Assembly (NCBI GenBank): GCA_958295665.1
Contig: OY282559.1
Location: 254,328,461-254,392,460, forward strand
DNA: 64,000 bases
Reading direction: 5' to 3'
Source: Tipula vernalis
Lineage: Eukaryota; Arthropoda; Insecta; Diptera; Tipulidae
Part shown: positions 1 through 10,900 of the stretch, one piece after another
Layout: the number at the start of each line of letters is the position of its first letter
Position numbering within the stretch: position 1 is the stretch's first letter
Program-made: the position numbers and the translations under genes
The notes under the pieces: generated by a model
Told to the model about the DNA's origin: nothing
Seen by the model: the letters and a program-made list of their open reading frames with translations, nothing else
Databases searched by the model: none

Positions 1-230
1 TTTGTCGTCACTTGAAACATTTGTGGTACATCTATCAGAATAAGCGATACGAGCGATACAATTCCTTTGATCTGTGTCTGCTCCAATAGAATCGTCGATA
101 CTATACTAACCCAACGAATTAAGTCAACCACAAAATAATTTGATACATTTGTAGTACAACAATCCGTAGAAGCGATATGAACGATATAATTCCTTTGATC
201 TGTGTCTGAAAGGTTGAAGCTATTTTTATT
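1..230 (+). repeat. two degenerate direct copies of an ~80-bp unit
   Basis: The stretch around 20-90 recurs at about 140-212. Both copies contain a run like ACATTTGT(G/A)GTAC, then GCGATA, a GA-rich link and the shared end ATTCCTTTGATCTGTGTCTG. Copies are perhaps 75-80% alike by eye. No coding frame is seen here. The origin is unknown; it is most simply a short tandem duplication of non-coding DNA. Confidence 0.55.
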
Positions 231-299
231 ACCATAAATATTAAGAACTTTACGGAAAAACTCAAATTTTAAGGCCATTTTATGAATTTTAATTTTAAC

Positions 300-590
300 T
301 TGGGCCGCACTTTGATAATTGCGTTTCTGGATTTTAGTTTTCTGCATTTTTGTTTTTCGGAATTTTTTGTTTCTGGATTTTTTTTTTCGGGATTTTCAAT
401 TTCTGTATTATTTCTTTCTAGATAAGGTTCTAGCCAACCCAAAATCAAAATCAAAACCGGGATTTTTATTTATTATTTGCCGAATCGGGGTTTTTAAAGC
501 AGGATTATAAAAAATTGGAATTTAAAAAGCGGGATTTTTTTGGCACGATTTTAATTAAGCGGGATTTTAAAATACGGGATATCATCGTTA
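300..590. repeat. imperfect short repeats with core CGGGATTTT
   Basis: The motif (C/T)(G/T)GGATTTT(T) returns many times in this stretch, for example near 326, 375, 390, 458, 527, 560 and 577, separated by AT-rich spacers. The short open frames on both strands here are by-products of the T-rich repetition and are not taken as genes. Confidence 0.5.
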
Positions 591-664
591 CGATCCCGTT
601 GTAACCATCACTATTTTCGATGGTCACTCTCTGGATTCCTCGGGAACCGCAATATGATGTTGTT

Positions 665-960
665 ATACTAAACACCCTTAGATTCTATAACTTTTCAATT
701 GATAATGTTTTTCTGTTAGCTTACATCCACAGTTACTCAAAAATATACTTAGTATTTTTGGCCGGTTTTTCTAAGTTGCGGAAAACGTTTGGGCAATTTA
801 CGTAAGATATAAACGGAATCAGTAATACGATCTTTTTATACTAAACAGCCTTAGTCTCTATAACTATTCAAATGATGATGGTTTTCTCTTAGCTTACATC
901 CGCAGTTACTAAAAAATTTACTTAGGATTTTAGGGCGGTGTTTCTAAGTACGGAAAACGT
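665..960 (+). repeat. tandem duplication, period about 170 bp
   Basis: The block at about 665-790 (from TTATACTAAACACCCTTAG to GGAAAACGTTTG) recurs at about 835-960 with scattered substitutions and small gaps. The two copies are head-to-tail. No gene is seen here; 960-1380 is AT-rich with nothing recognisable. Confidence 0.65.
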
Positions 961-1379
961 TCGTAAAATGATACAATACGTCAATTTTACTAACGTTTTC
1001 CAACATTAGTATTTTTATCAACATAAATTATTATCATACATAATTCATAATGATATATGTAGACGTTTCAATACAAAAGTTTTAATTTAATGGGCAATGT
1101 ATAATTTATTCATTAAAGCGTAGTTTTACTCACACATTCGCACAATTTGTTGTTTTTGTGATTTTAGGAAAGTTTAGGAAGAAATATACATTCATCACCA
1201 CTTTAGAAATTTACGAAAAATTATTAATCAAACCAGTAATAAAGATTAATAGAATAACCGAAGTGGATTATGAAAAAATATATTATATTATAAAGAGTTG
1301 TGATAACATTTATTGTATTACTAAGAATTGTAAGACCATTAAGCCGCTTTTCCAAATGTAATAATACCAACAATCAACA

Positions 1380-1885
1380 AGTACCAACAATTGATGAATT
1401 AGCAGAAGGAGTAATTCTACTGAACCAATTTTACGGTGACCTCGTCTTGGAAAACGAAACCTAAGCACTAAATGGCACCTACTTGATAGAATTCAGTTAC
1501 ATAAGCTTGTCCATAAATAGTAATATTTTCACTTCTAGAGAAACTCTGTCATTTCAAATGGTGGAAGACCTGCACATAAACAACACAGATCAAATCAGGC
1601 TGATACAAGATGAAACATCCACCCAACAAATCAGCTATAGTCTGATATTATTAGCCGCCATTCTCACCTTAACCATGATTTTTTTTCACTATATTTACTA
1701 AAAACAGAACGGTTCGGATTTTCAATACTACAACCAGTGAAAAGTCCGTTAAAACAACAGTGCCTGCTGAGAATCAAAAATTACAAACAGCAACATTCCG
1801 TACGCAAACACCAAATACAGCATACCCAGAAAAAGAAAGCTCTATTCAAATCCATTCCCCTAGAAGATCAAATGAGGACATTTGA
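1380..1885 (+). pseudogene. Env-like C-terminal relic of an errantivirus (gypsy-type)
   Basis: One frame, broken by a stop near 1463 and needing a frameshift near 1690, reads as an extracellular stretch with NGTYLIEFSY-like and NNT glycosylation-type motifs. It then has a hydrophobic segment (residues like ISYSLILLAAILTLTMIFF, about 1630-1690) and a basic, Thr-rich tail of about 60 residues ending near 1885. A membrane anchor close to the C-terminus with a short polar tail is the usual end of insect errantivirus Env. A purine-rich tract (AAAAAGGGAAGAG, near 1890) follows and could be a polypurine tract next to a lost 3' LTR. The family call is inference from layout; no upstream Env or pol is attached. 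Confidence 0.45.
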
Positions 1886-1904
1886 ATTTAAAAAGGGAAG
1901 AGTG

Positions 1905-2320
1905 ACAAACATTCCTCAGCATGTATAATATTGTTCGATAACAACATCAACATTCAACATGTAACACATCACTTTAGTCACGTTGAAGTACAAATGTGGG
2001 AACTGCAGTTGTATTAGAAAATTACTTAAAATACAATATATACACATACATAATATTCTTTGTTAAACCCACAGAAAAGGATATAAGAATGCTTCTTTTC
2101 ATATATTAAAATGGTATTCGAATCATTAAAATAGATAATTATGTACTAACTGTATGTGTTCCAATACGGAAAGCGACCAACATATAGTTTTAATTATGTT
2201 CCTATCCTTATTGTACATTCCAATCCATTTACTTCATTTCCATTTACTTCATCATGACCTTTACCCGTTCTCTTCGAATCCACTATTTTCTTCAATTCCT
2301 TTCTGTAATTTGATCGAAGT
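1905..2320. other. AT-rich stretch without recognisable gene
   Basis: No convincing coding frame, RNA gene or terminal repeat was found. If the Env relic upstream is correctly called, the first part could be LTR remains, but no second copy of this sequence was seen elsewhere in the window. Confidence 0.4.
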
Positions 2321-2324
2321 GTAT

Positions 2325-2585
2325 TTACCGGTTACCACCAGCCTTGATTTTGCGAAATGTTGGTAGAAGTTTATCCAATGCATTATTTCTCTTATCTTTT
2401 CTTACATAACCAGGATTGGTTGGGTTCCACAACTCTGGTAGTGTTTCATACTGCTTTATGAAATCCCGAAGAACCTTGGTATGATCTTCACTACACTGGG
2501 TATCTTCCCTAATTATCTCCCCACAGTCGGAGAAATCCACACTCAACTCATTATCCTCTATAACACAATACATGTAATCATCCAT
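2325..2585 (-). CDS. MADF-domain N-terminal exon (Harbinger-associated DNA-binding protein)
   Basis: The 86-codon frame starts at the ATG complementary to 2583-2585, after an acidic leader. From about residue 36 it reads as a MADF (Adf-1-like Myb/SANT) domain: HTKVLRDFIKQYETLPELW, then NPxNPGYxxKxxRNxAxDxLL. MADF proteins bind DNA; in insect PIF/Harbinger elements such a protein is the transposase's partner. The frame runs into GGTGGTAAC near 2335, which could be a splice donor, and the rest of the domain and the BESS part are not found to its left. A BESS exon lies at 3954-4450 but on the opposite strand, so the two cannot be spliced together as they stand. It is a truncated or rearranged gene. 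Confidence 0.6.
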   Translation of the reverse strand: MDDYMYCVIEDNELSVDFSDCGEIIREDTQCSEDHTKVLRDFIKQYETLPELWNPTNPGYVRKDKRNNALDKLLPTFRKIKAGGNR

Positions 2586-2955
2586 TTTGATTTTTGATGA
2601 TTTTAATATTTGTAATATAATAATATTCTAATTTTAATATTAGTAATATAATAAATATTCTAATATTATATTTGTAATATAATAATAATATATTTAAACT
2701 CTTTATATTTAATTAAAACTATGAATGTTTACTAGTATGTAATTTGTTAGAGAAATTTATTTTAATTTGACACATTAACCTCAAATTTTTAACACGGTAG
2801 AACTAAAGAAGAGGAATGATACACGATAATAATGATGCGAACCCTACACTATCATTAATAGTGACAGTATCCCCACCACTCAACGGTATTGATGTCTCAA
2901 AATCAGAAAATCCGGATTTTCATCATTACCGACCATCATTCGTCAATACTTCAAG

Positions 2956-3015
2956 TTACACGATCAATAATACTGACATTATCAGAAGGTAATGACATTA
3001 TTATTGACCGTGTAA
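2956..3015. repeat. head-to-head inverted repeat, ~26-bp arms
   Basis: The left arm 2956-2981 (TTACACGATCAATAATACTG...) and right arm 2990-3015 (TAATGACATTATTATTGACC...) are nearly perfect complements around an 8-bp centre. The right-arm sequence TTGACATTATTATTGACC recurs in direct orientation at about 6462-6480, beside the 5969-6457 element, so it probably represents the terminal repeat of a local DNA element family. Confidence 0.65.
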
Positions 3016-3043
3016 TAGCTGCTTTTCATTTTTCGAATGTTAA

Positions 3044-3607
3044 TGAGCCGATTTAGACGTGTTTTCTTGCATCAGTTTCTTTCCTCGTTTCGTTACCCCT
3101 CTTTCTATAAATTGATTTCGAAGGTCATATATTTTTAGAGAGAGGTGTAAAGAATCGAGGAAAGAAACTGATGCAAGAAAACACGTCTAAAGGTGGATTT
3201 ATATTATCAGTTCCTTTCAGTTCCTACTCGTATCGTGTCAGACATCATCAATTTATACTATCCGTACCTTTCAATTCAGGCACTTTCTTCGTATGATTAT
3301 CATTATATATTCGTATCTTTGGGTTACGTATAGAGTAAAGATAACACGCAAAAATACAAAAATGTTTTAGTAGCAATTTACAATTTTTGTTTGTTTCGCT
3401 ATTATTTCGTATTTTTTCGCCTTCAGATATCATACAAAACATTCTTTTCAACAATATGTGTCTGTGTCGGTACGAGTAGGAACGGAAAGAAGTGGATAAT
3501 ATAAATACTCATATAGAAAGTACATGTAACAGTGTTTTTTTTGTCTGACACGATACGAGTAGGATCTGAAAGGAACTGATAATATAAATCCACCTTAAAT
3601 CGGCTCA
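3044..3607. mobile_element. fold-back MITE, interrupted by another MITE
   Basis: The left arm begins at 3044 (TGAGCCGATTTAGACGTG..., running to about 3110) and pairs with 3137-3190 plus, after the inserted element, 3599-3607 (ATCGGCTCA). Without the insertion the two arms match almost perfectly over about 45 bp and more loosely beyond, around a ~25-bp loop, giving an original element of about 156 bp. Flanks read ...TTAA/T and A/ATTG, so the target duplication is short (possibly AAT or TA-based). Confidence 0.75.
3191..3595. mobile_element. 405-bp MITE, 53-bp terminal inverted repeats, TAA duplication
   Basis: The ends AGGTGGATTTATATTATCAG... and the reverse complement at 3542-3595 match over about 53 bp with one or two mismatches. 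TAA flanks both sides (3188-3190 and 3596-3598). A 3-bp TWA/TTA-type duplication is the hallmark of PIF/Harbinger elements, and a Harbinger transposase lies nearby, so mobilisation by that family is likely but inferred. It is inserted in the right arm of the 3044-3607 fold-back element. Short frames inside are not considered real. Confidence 0.85.
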
Positions 3608-3660
3608 ATTGCCAATTGCCATCTAGGTTATGTCGATGAAATAAAAAAAAAAAAATTTTT

Positions 3661-3810
3661 GCTTTTAGCAGTATGGCTTGTATATTCTAGACGGCATTGG
3701 GTGTGGCATGGAAAAGATCGTTCGTTTCATAATATACACACATATACTAATGAAACTCTCTCGTTTACTATACTCGTATAGTATAAAAACTACTGAATCC
3801 AACCTACCAA
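3661..3810 (+). repeat. partial copy of an old dispersed repeat (copy C)
   Basis: The part TGGCTTGTATATTCTAGA...GGCATTG (about 3672-3698) recurs at about 6931-6956. The following part, from GGCATGGAAAAGATCG to GTATAAAAAC.ACTGAATC, recurs at 39303-39407. These are the same sequence families that border BEL-1 (copy A) and the 36382-38934 element (copy B). The copy is not coding. Confidence 0.6.
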
Positions 3811-3953
3811 CCTCATGGGTGTTTTATTCTCTCCAGTTTCTGGACAAATTTGAAAAGCCAGTTAATACAAAAATTCAGCAAACATATGAGGTCACTATTA
3901 ATAAAATTCAAAAATGAAATCGTTTAATAATATAAATTTATTTTATTTTCAGG

Positions 3954-4450
3954 TTTCTGAAAGTGATAGTATCGAGGGTAAAATTCACATGGGGCAACGT
4001 CCAATACCCACTATGTCTCCTACTGTATCCCGTTCAAATATAATGTCACCGCTACCACCGCAACTTGATAAACGTCGAAAAAGCCACACGTCAAAACAAA
4101 ATGAATTGTTACAGAAGGCGTGTGAATTTTTGGATAGTTCGACATCGGGGAAGAACAATGTTCCAACAATTGCCATAGCTTGGGGTGAGGCGCTCACAAC
4201 ATTGGATCCTCGGCAACGAATGTTTGCTGAGAAAGCAATAGGAGACATTATTTTTGAGGCACGGCAGGGAAACCTTTATAAAGATTCAGTTAAAATAAAT
4301 GAGGAACCATGGCCGGTTAGATCACAAACCACCATCTCAAATTCATCATCAACCTCTTCTCTCCTCCCCAACTGTTCTCCTCAACCTCCTTCAGATGAAC
4401 AAACACAGAGCACAATTTCTGGATTTTTTTCAAATTTTGTACCCGAGTAA
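3954..4450 (+). CDS. BESS-motif last exon of a MADF/BESS protein
   Basis: A splice acceptor (TTTTATTTTCAG, ending 3953) opens a frame of about 165 codons to the TAA at 4448-4450. It has a Pro/Ser-rich region and a basic KRRKSH patch. A BESS-type helix follows, with residues like LTTLDPRQRMFAEKAIGDII followed by FEARxGNLY, then a Ser/Thr/Pro-rich tail. BESS motifs mediate protein-protein contacts in Adf-1-like regulators, and MADF+BESS proteins accompany Harbinger transposases, which fits the neighbouring 4601-5836 gene transcribed convergently. The upstream MADF exon is missing on this strand: the sequence before it is an old repeat (3661-3810). It is therefore a decapitated gene or the remains of one. 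Confidence 0.6.
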
Positions 4451-4600
4451 AATAAATTAGAGTAAATAAATAATAAATAAGAATAATAAGAATAATTAAT
4501 AAGAATAAATAAATATGAATTTTTAATATGTTTCGTATATTTTATTTTAGTAATAATTTTTATATTTTATAAATTTCATATATCAATCAACAGAGCGTTA

Positions 4601-5836
4601 CTATTCCAATTTGCCTTCATTGTTGTAATAAGCACATAATTTATCTCTGTTTTGTTTAGCATCTGATGTACTGTTCCTGCTTAAAGTACTTTGGACATCA
4701 ACAAAGTTATAGTTATTTGTATTTTCTTCATTTGATGCAAAGTATAATTGTGTATCTTCTTTTGCGAGAAAGTTGTGCAAATAGCAACATGCCATGGTAA
4801 TAATTTCGGACTTTTGAGGTTCAAGGCTAATTGGTTTTTGTAGTACTCCGAATCTGGACGCCAATATACCGAAAGTGTTTTCCACAACTACTCGTGCTCT
4901 TGATAGTCGTTTATTAAACTCATATCGATCTTTATCTAAAGATTTCTGTGAGTATGGTTTCAGCAAGTTAATATTTAATGCAAATGCCTCATCTGCGACG
5001 AACGCATAAGGATATTTTTCGTTAGTATTTGGTAACGAACGAGGCTTTGGTAAATTTAATGCTCCTTGCTGCATTGCGAGTAGTACATAACTCCTCCATC
5101 AGATATTCGTCCATTCATCCCGACGTCTACCATTACAAACTGTTTTTTTGCATTTACAATAGCCAATAGTACAATGCTATAAAAACCTTTGTAATTGTAG
5201 TACAGCGAACCGGAATTGGATGGTTTTTTAATGGCAATGTGCTTGCCGTCGATTGACCCTAAGGTATTATAAAACTGATGCAATTTGCCAAAATCATCGG
5301 CAATTTCACCCCATTCGTCAGAAGTTGTGGGAAACTTAATATAAAAAAACAAATTTAAAATGAAATAATAGGTATTTATATTTTTACAATCGAGCACTTA
5401 CTTTTATATAATCTCGCAATACGTATATGAGCACTTCACATGTTTCAATAATAGCATTGCTTATTGAAGCAGGTGACATGATAGCGGAGAATTTTAGATC
5501 TTCAAAATTCCTCCCAGTCGCTAAGTATCTAAGTGTTAATGCGAACCTTTCATTCGCTGGGATGCTCTCCCTCATATTCGTGTCCTGCCTTACAATAAAC
5601 GGTTTAACCATTCGCAGCAATTGTACAAATGTTTCATCGCACATTCGAAAATAATTCTTAAAATCGGCTGCTTCAGTTGCACCAATTTCTTTTAAGAGCG
5701 CTACATGTGAATACTTTTTACGTTTTTGTAGCCAACCCATCATCCAGCGTGAGCGCCGAACATTTTTTTTTATGGATAAAGCCAAAATTATAGCAATACA
5801 AGCTTTTTCCTGAGAATCCATTTTGTATACTTTCAC
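4601..5836 (-). CDS. PIF/Harbinger (HARBI1-like) transposase, one frameshift
   Basis: Exon 1 (5836-5402, 145 codons) starts MKVYKMDSQEK and has the IPANERFALTLRYLATG block typical of HARBI1-like proteins. A 67-bp intron (5335-5401, GTAAGT...TTAAG) follows in phase 0. Exon 2 carries the catalytic DDE set: Asp in GSIDGKH, Asp in NGRISDGGV and Glu in RARVVVENTFGIL. A frameshift between 5075 and 5095 separates GGV from MQQGALNLP; apart from it the protein, about 385 residues, is full length (HARBI1 is near 350). It cuts and joins element ends with TWA target preference, using a MADF partner for nuclear import or DNA contact in known systems. It is probably recently inactive, or one sequencing error away from intact. 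Confidence 0.85.
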
Positions 5837-5968
5837 TTTAATGTCACTTTAATTTCTTACTTATTCACTGAGAAATACGCAGTAATGATGATAATACTGA
5901 TGTGTAGGAATGATCGTGTAATGCTGCAAATGACTAAAGAGAGTATTGACGCAGATAATGACAATACC

Positions 5969-6457
5969 GGGGTGGGATGTTGTACCATCACTTTCATTCG
6001 AATCGACTTTAAAAGTCGATTCGAAAAAGTGATAGTTGGCATGTTGTAAAATTTTCGACTCCAAAGTGATACGTCAATATGGCCGCCATTTTTCGAAGCT
6101 GAATTAACAACAACAATTTTAATTTGACATTTCGGTGTTGTTATACAAGCCTTAAATAAATATTAATTTTATAAGATTTTATTAAAAAAAAAACAATTTA
6201 TGAAATTATTAATAAATTTGTTATTTTTTCATTAATTACGCAGACATTTTTTCAAATTATATTTTAAATTTATTCACTTTTAATTATATTTATTTCTATT
6301 ATTACATTATATTTTGACGAATCGCTCGTATATCAATCACTTTAAATAAACTAAGTGATACTAAAGTATCATTATCGCGATTCGAAAATTTTACAACATA
6401 CCAATTTTCGACTTTCTGTTCGAATTTCGAAAATTTGCAATTACAACATTTCGCCCC
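5969..6457. mobile_element. 489-bp non-autonomous inverted-repeat element
   Basis: The ends GGGGTGGGATGTTGTA... and the reverse complement of ...TACAACATTTCGCCCC pair, and again at an inner block TTGG(C/T)ATGTTGTAAAATTTTCGA. Similarity continues outwards (ACAATACC left, GGTATTG right), so the true ends may lie a few bases further out. Near the left end is a near-perfect palindrome, TTCGAATCGACTTT/AAAGTCGATTCGAA (about 5997-6025). The interior is AT-rich with no gene. Confidence 0.65.
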
Positions 6458-6489
6458 AGGTATTGACATTATTATTGACCATGTAATGG

Positions 6490-6926
6490 GCGCTAAAGAG
6501 TTGAGAGAAACAGAGAATAAAACATTTCAAAAATAAAAAAATTATTTAGTATTATCTCATGCGTACGAAAGGGAGGTTGTACATATTTTTATCTCTGCTA
6601 ATTTTCTGCATAATTTAAAACTAATAAAATTATTAATAAAATAATGATTTAAATATAAATAAATATTAACTAAAAATGTAATATGAGTTGGAAAAATGTA
6701 TATGCACTATTTTTTATTAATAATTTTAAATTATGAAAAAAACACACAATTTACAACTCCCTTTCTTGCGCTTGGATTAATACTAATTTATTTTTTATAT
6801 TTTCACACATGTTTTAATCTCTTTCTCTTCGTTTTCAAGTTTTGTTATCTTTTATTTTTCTAGCATTAATGGCATCTGCAGAAGATTAATGGAACTGTCG
6901 TCATAAATTGAGTGACGTAGGCAGTA
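6490..6926. other. AT-rich non-coding stretch
   Basis: No coding frame longer than about 60 codons, no repeat pairing within the window and no RNA gene were recognised. Confidence 0.4.
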
Positions 6927-7293
6927 GTATGGCTTGTATATTCTAGAAGGCATTGCCACACCATTCGCTTATATATATATTTTTTTCTATTGTTTTATTT
7001 TGAGAATTTTGTCAGTGGATATTATTTTTATTTTTCGAATTATATTTTATTTGTGTGTGTACGCATTTAAAAATGCACATCAGTCTAAACAAGTCAAATC
7101 TCTCATATAAAAGGGGAATAAAAATGTTTATTTTCCTACGACACGTAAACAGAATCATATGGTATTTTAAAATTCATTATTTTGCGTTTGTCTTTATTTT
7201 CAATTTTTAATGAAAATTTAATTTATAAATATAAATAATTTTGTATTAATTAACCAAAAATATCGGATTCCATCTTCTAGAATCTAGACAATT
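6927..7293 (+). repeat. old dispersed repeat, copy A, left part, ending in the BEL-1 target duplication
   Basis: From about 6953 to 7288 this is the reverse complement of 39001-39303 (copy B), including landmarks such as CATCAGTCTAAACAAGTC and CCATCTTCTAGAATCTAGA. The copy is cut at 7289-7293 (CAATT), the duplicated target of BEL-1, and continues at 15877. The copy-B counterpart reads CTATT once, giving the unoccupied site. No coding content is seen. Confidence 0.85.
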
Positions 7294-7630
7294 TGTTGAA
7301 TCACGGATCAACAGGTTTTAAAATTATGTTATCTCAAAATGCTCAATATGCATTTTGTATATAAATTATATTTTTTGCACTTTTTGATAATGTGAGAAAA
7401 TTAGTATATGTTATGTATATATTCTGTACATACATAACATATAGAATGTAGAATGTAGTGTAGAATGTATCACATTTTGTATAAATAGCACGGAATATGG
7501 TAAAATAAAGCAGAATTACAACGAACGTTAAACTAGTTTAATTAAAAGTTCTCTCGAGTATTCGCTTGGCCCTTTCCTGGTAACCAGGCTAATACTCCCA
7601 CAAATTCAAAGCAGAGGCTTGAGTTTTTCA
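7294..7630 (+). repeat. BEL-1 5' LTR (337 bp)
   Basis: It starts TGTTGAATCACGG and ends GAGTTTTTCA. Compared with the 3' LTR it lacks 83 bp lying between two copies of a ~35-bp direct repeat (core CTCAAAATGCTCAATATGCA), and it differs at two bases. A TATAAA-like box (TTGTATAAATAGC, near 7476) and a polyadenylation-like AATAAA (near 7504) lie in the usual order. Confidence 0.95.
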
Positions 7631-7648
7631 TGGTCCTTCGAGCCGGAT
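7631..7648 (+). promoter_or_regulatory. BEL-1 primer binding site, tRNA-Tyr type
   Basis: TGGTCCTTCGAGCCGGAT directly follows the 5' LTR. It is complementary to a tRNA 3' end ...ATCCGGCTCGAAGGACCA, which matches eukaryotic tRNA-Tyr as I remember it. BEL-2 uses the same 18-mer. Confidence 0.8.
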
Positions 7649-7944
7649 GCGCTACAAAGAGCGTATTCCGCAATCAGCAAGTCCGAAGCCAGTCAACAAC
7701 AATCGGATATTCAGTGCCATCTTTACCACAAGAGGAGCCAAATTCCGAGGCTAGTAAAACAACAAGTCGGACAAGCAGGTATTGACGTCGTTCCAGACGA
7801 ACCATCTGCAAATCAACAAGCGCTACACAGAGCGCATTTCCCGAGCCGATAACAACAATCGGGAAAGACTGCGGCTGACGTCGTTCCAGACGTAACGGCA
7901 GCAAAAATTTGATACGCCACAACCAGCGTAAATTAATTAACAAC

Positions 7945-10900
7945 ATGGAGAGCAAACTACGGCTGCAGGCAGAAATTGCCGAAGAAATAACAACGTTGCA
8001 GAGAAATAATGGCAAAGATAGTTTATCCCGCAAAACTAAGTCTTACTTGGAATCGCGGATAGCAAAGGTAAAGGCTTTATAAGTGAAGTATTTAGCAGGC
8101 GACGAAGAAATTCGTGCTGCAGAGCCACCGCTAGAATCAAGTCATCCATACCTCAAAAAGAGGAAAGAAGTTTCGGAGAATTACGAGATTCTGATAGCTG
8201 ACATGCGCCAACGGTTAAACGCCGGACCTCCATTAACACCAACAATATCGACGGCGGATATTTCACAACTTCAGCAATTCGATATCAGCGGATATGACGA
8301 GTTTGTGGTTACGCCACCCGATATCCCGGGTTTCGGTGCAAAAACCCATGCTCCGTCAAACAACAACGAGGGGGCAGAGCCGAAGCAAAGTGAAAGCGAT
8401 GAACCCCAACAACATTCATCGCTACATGGCAACGAGCGAGACACATCTGATGGACATGGCATCAGGCAGTTGCTAAAAAAACAGGACGTGCTAATGCGTC
8501 AATTGTACAAAAATATCGGGTCAATTGATTACGCCTTAGAAATGGGAGAAGTTACAAAGGAATATGTGCAACTAAAGGTTCATCAGTTGCAAAAGGGAGT
8601 AGACCAAATTGATGAGCTGCACACTACTATCATGGTGGAGTCAGAGGAAGAACATCGGACAGATAATTATTTCATAAACAACTACCATGACACCTTGCAG
8701 GATAAAGTGGAAACAACAATTATTCGACTGCAGCAAGCTCAGATTGAGGCAAAAGAAGTTTCAACAGGTTGTACCAAGCTCCAAAAAGTGGAAATTCCCA
8801 CTTTTTCCGGAGATTATGAGCAGTGGAGTTCATTCAACGACATTTTTACTGAAGTTATTCATAGGAATAAGAAAATTTCCGATACGGTGAAAATAACGTA
8901 CCTAAAATCTCACGTTCAGAAGAGTGCGGCCCAGCTGATCCGTCACCTATCAACAACGGGTGAGAATTACAGAGCGGCCTGGGACTTGCTTCAGGCAAGA
9001 TTTGAAAATCCAAGATTATTGGCGAGCAAGTATTTCAACACATTGTTGTCATTACCAACCATACAAGTAGCCACTGCCGGGGCAATTCGTAACCATCACG
9101 ATACTGCAAAGGAGATGTTGCACAATATAGAACTACTACAAATGTCCATCCCATTTGAGTCATTTGTGGCATTTATATTGCTAAAGAAGTTAGATCCCGA
9201 TACCGCTAGGCTGTATGAAACAACATTAGCCAAACCTCGAGAAGTTCCAAACATAAAAGAATACTTCAATTTTATGGAGAGAAGATTCCAGTCTTTGGAA
9301 ACCATGGGGAGCGCTAAACCAACAACGGTAAGAGCACCTCCACTGACCATGCCACCATTAAATAGAGTGGTTGCAGCGACGTCCATCAACAAATGTCTGG
9401 TCAAACCTTGCAGAGAAAATCACAGGCTGGATCAATGCAGCCAATTCAGGGAAATGTCGACACTGGATAGAGCAAGGTTGATAAATGAGTCCGGCCGCTG
9501 TGTTCGTTGCCTCTCCCAAGCTCATAAGAGAGGTGATTGTAGAGCGGCAGTATGTATTGTCTGCAAGGGGCAACATCACACCCTTCTGCATTGCAACAAC
9601 GCCGATACAACGAGCATGAGCACAGCTAAGACTTTCCTGGTCAACCAACAAGGACCTGTGCTATTACCAACTGCACTAATTAAAGCAACAACTAGCAATG
9701 GGCAGATCATCTTGTTAAGGGCCTTGATAGATTCTGGATCTCAAGCCACTTTAATATCATCAAAGGCTGCCAACCTATTGAATATTAGAAGACAAAAAAC
9801 CCACGTCAACATTTCGGGTATAGGCGGAAATAATGCTGGCATATGTCGGCAGACTATCAACGTCGAGATAGCACCAAGATTCTTTGGAGGTTTTCGTTTG
9901 AATATCGATGCCTTAATATTTGATAAACTGGCGCAACAGCTTCCTGAGACCAACATCAATGTCGACAAATGGAAGCATCTCCACAACATACAGTTAGCGG
10001 ATCCACAATACAATATGTCACAACCCATTGACCTGGTAATTGGTGCCGGCTATTACCCATTATTAGTAACCAACGATATCCTGAAGGGAGAACGCCATGA
10101 ACTCATGGCTCAACGTACGGAATTTGGGTGGACCATTATTGGCAACTTAGGAGCCCTTGCAGACCAAACAATAACAAGCATGGTGACTACCAAGACGATT
10201 GAGGAACAACTAAAATTATTCATCGAAAACAACAATATTCCAGAGGAAAGGAGCCGCACTGAGGAAGAAATCAAGATTGAGTCACATTCTGAGTCAACTG
10301 TAGAGCACTGTCTTGATGGAAGATACATGGTGAGGATTCCATTTAAGACAAATAATATCAACTTGGGGGAGTCAAGACGAACAGCGGTAGCCAGATTATT
10401 ACAGCTCGAAAGAAAGTTCGACAAGGATGCATCTTTCAAGCAGAATTATCATCAGTTCATGCAAGAATACATTGACCTAAAACATATGAAGATAATCAAC
10501 ACAGAGTCTGAACGCTTGAAAGCAAGTGAAAGCTATTATATACCACATCATGGCATTATAAAGCAAGATAGTACAACTACCAAACTCCGGGTCGTTTTCG
10601 ACGCTTCTGCAAAAACAACTACGGGAGTGTCACTAAATGATTTAATGATGACTGGCCCAAAATTGCAAGAGGACTTAGTTGACATTCTCCTCCGGTGGCG
10701 TAGACACAAATTCGTCATAACCGCTGATATCGAAAAAATGTACAGACAAATTTGGATTCATAAACGGGATCGAGATTTTCAGCGCATATTATGGCGAAAT
10801 GATCCAACAAAACCTATGGCCACCTACAGACTAAACACTGTTACATATGGCACCACCGCTGCCAGCTTCTTAGCCGTAAGAGCGTTATTAAAACTAGCAG

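Noticed and set aside
269..510. 61- and 63-codon frames on both strands
   Set aside because: They overlap each other in the CGGGATTTT repeat and consist of Phe/Lys-rich low-complexity sequence.
8294..9404. short frames on both strands inside BEL-1 gag
   Set aside because: Shadows of the long gag frame.
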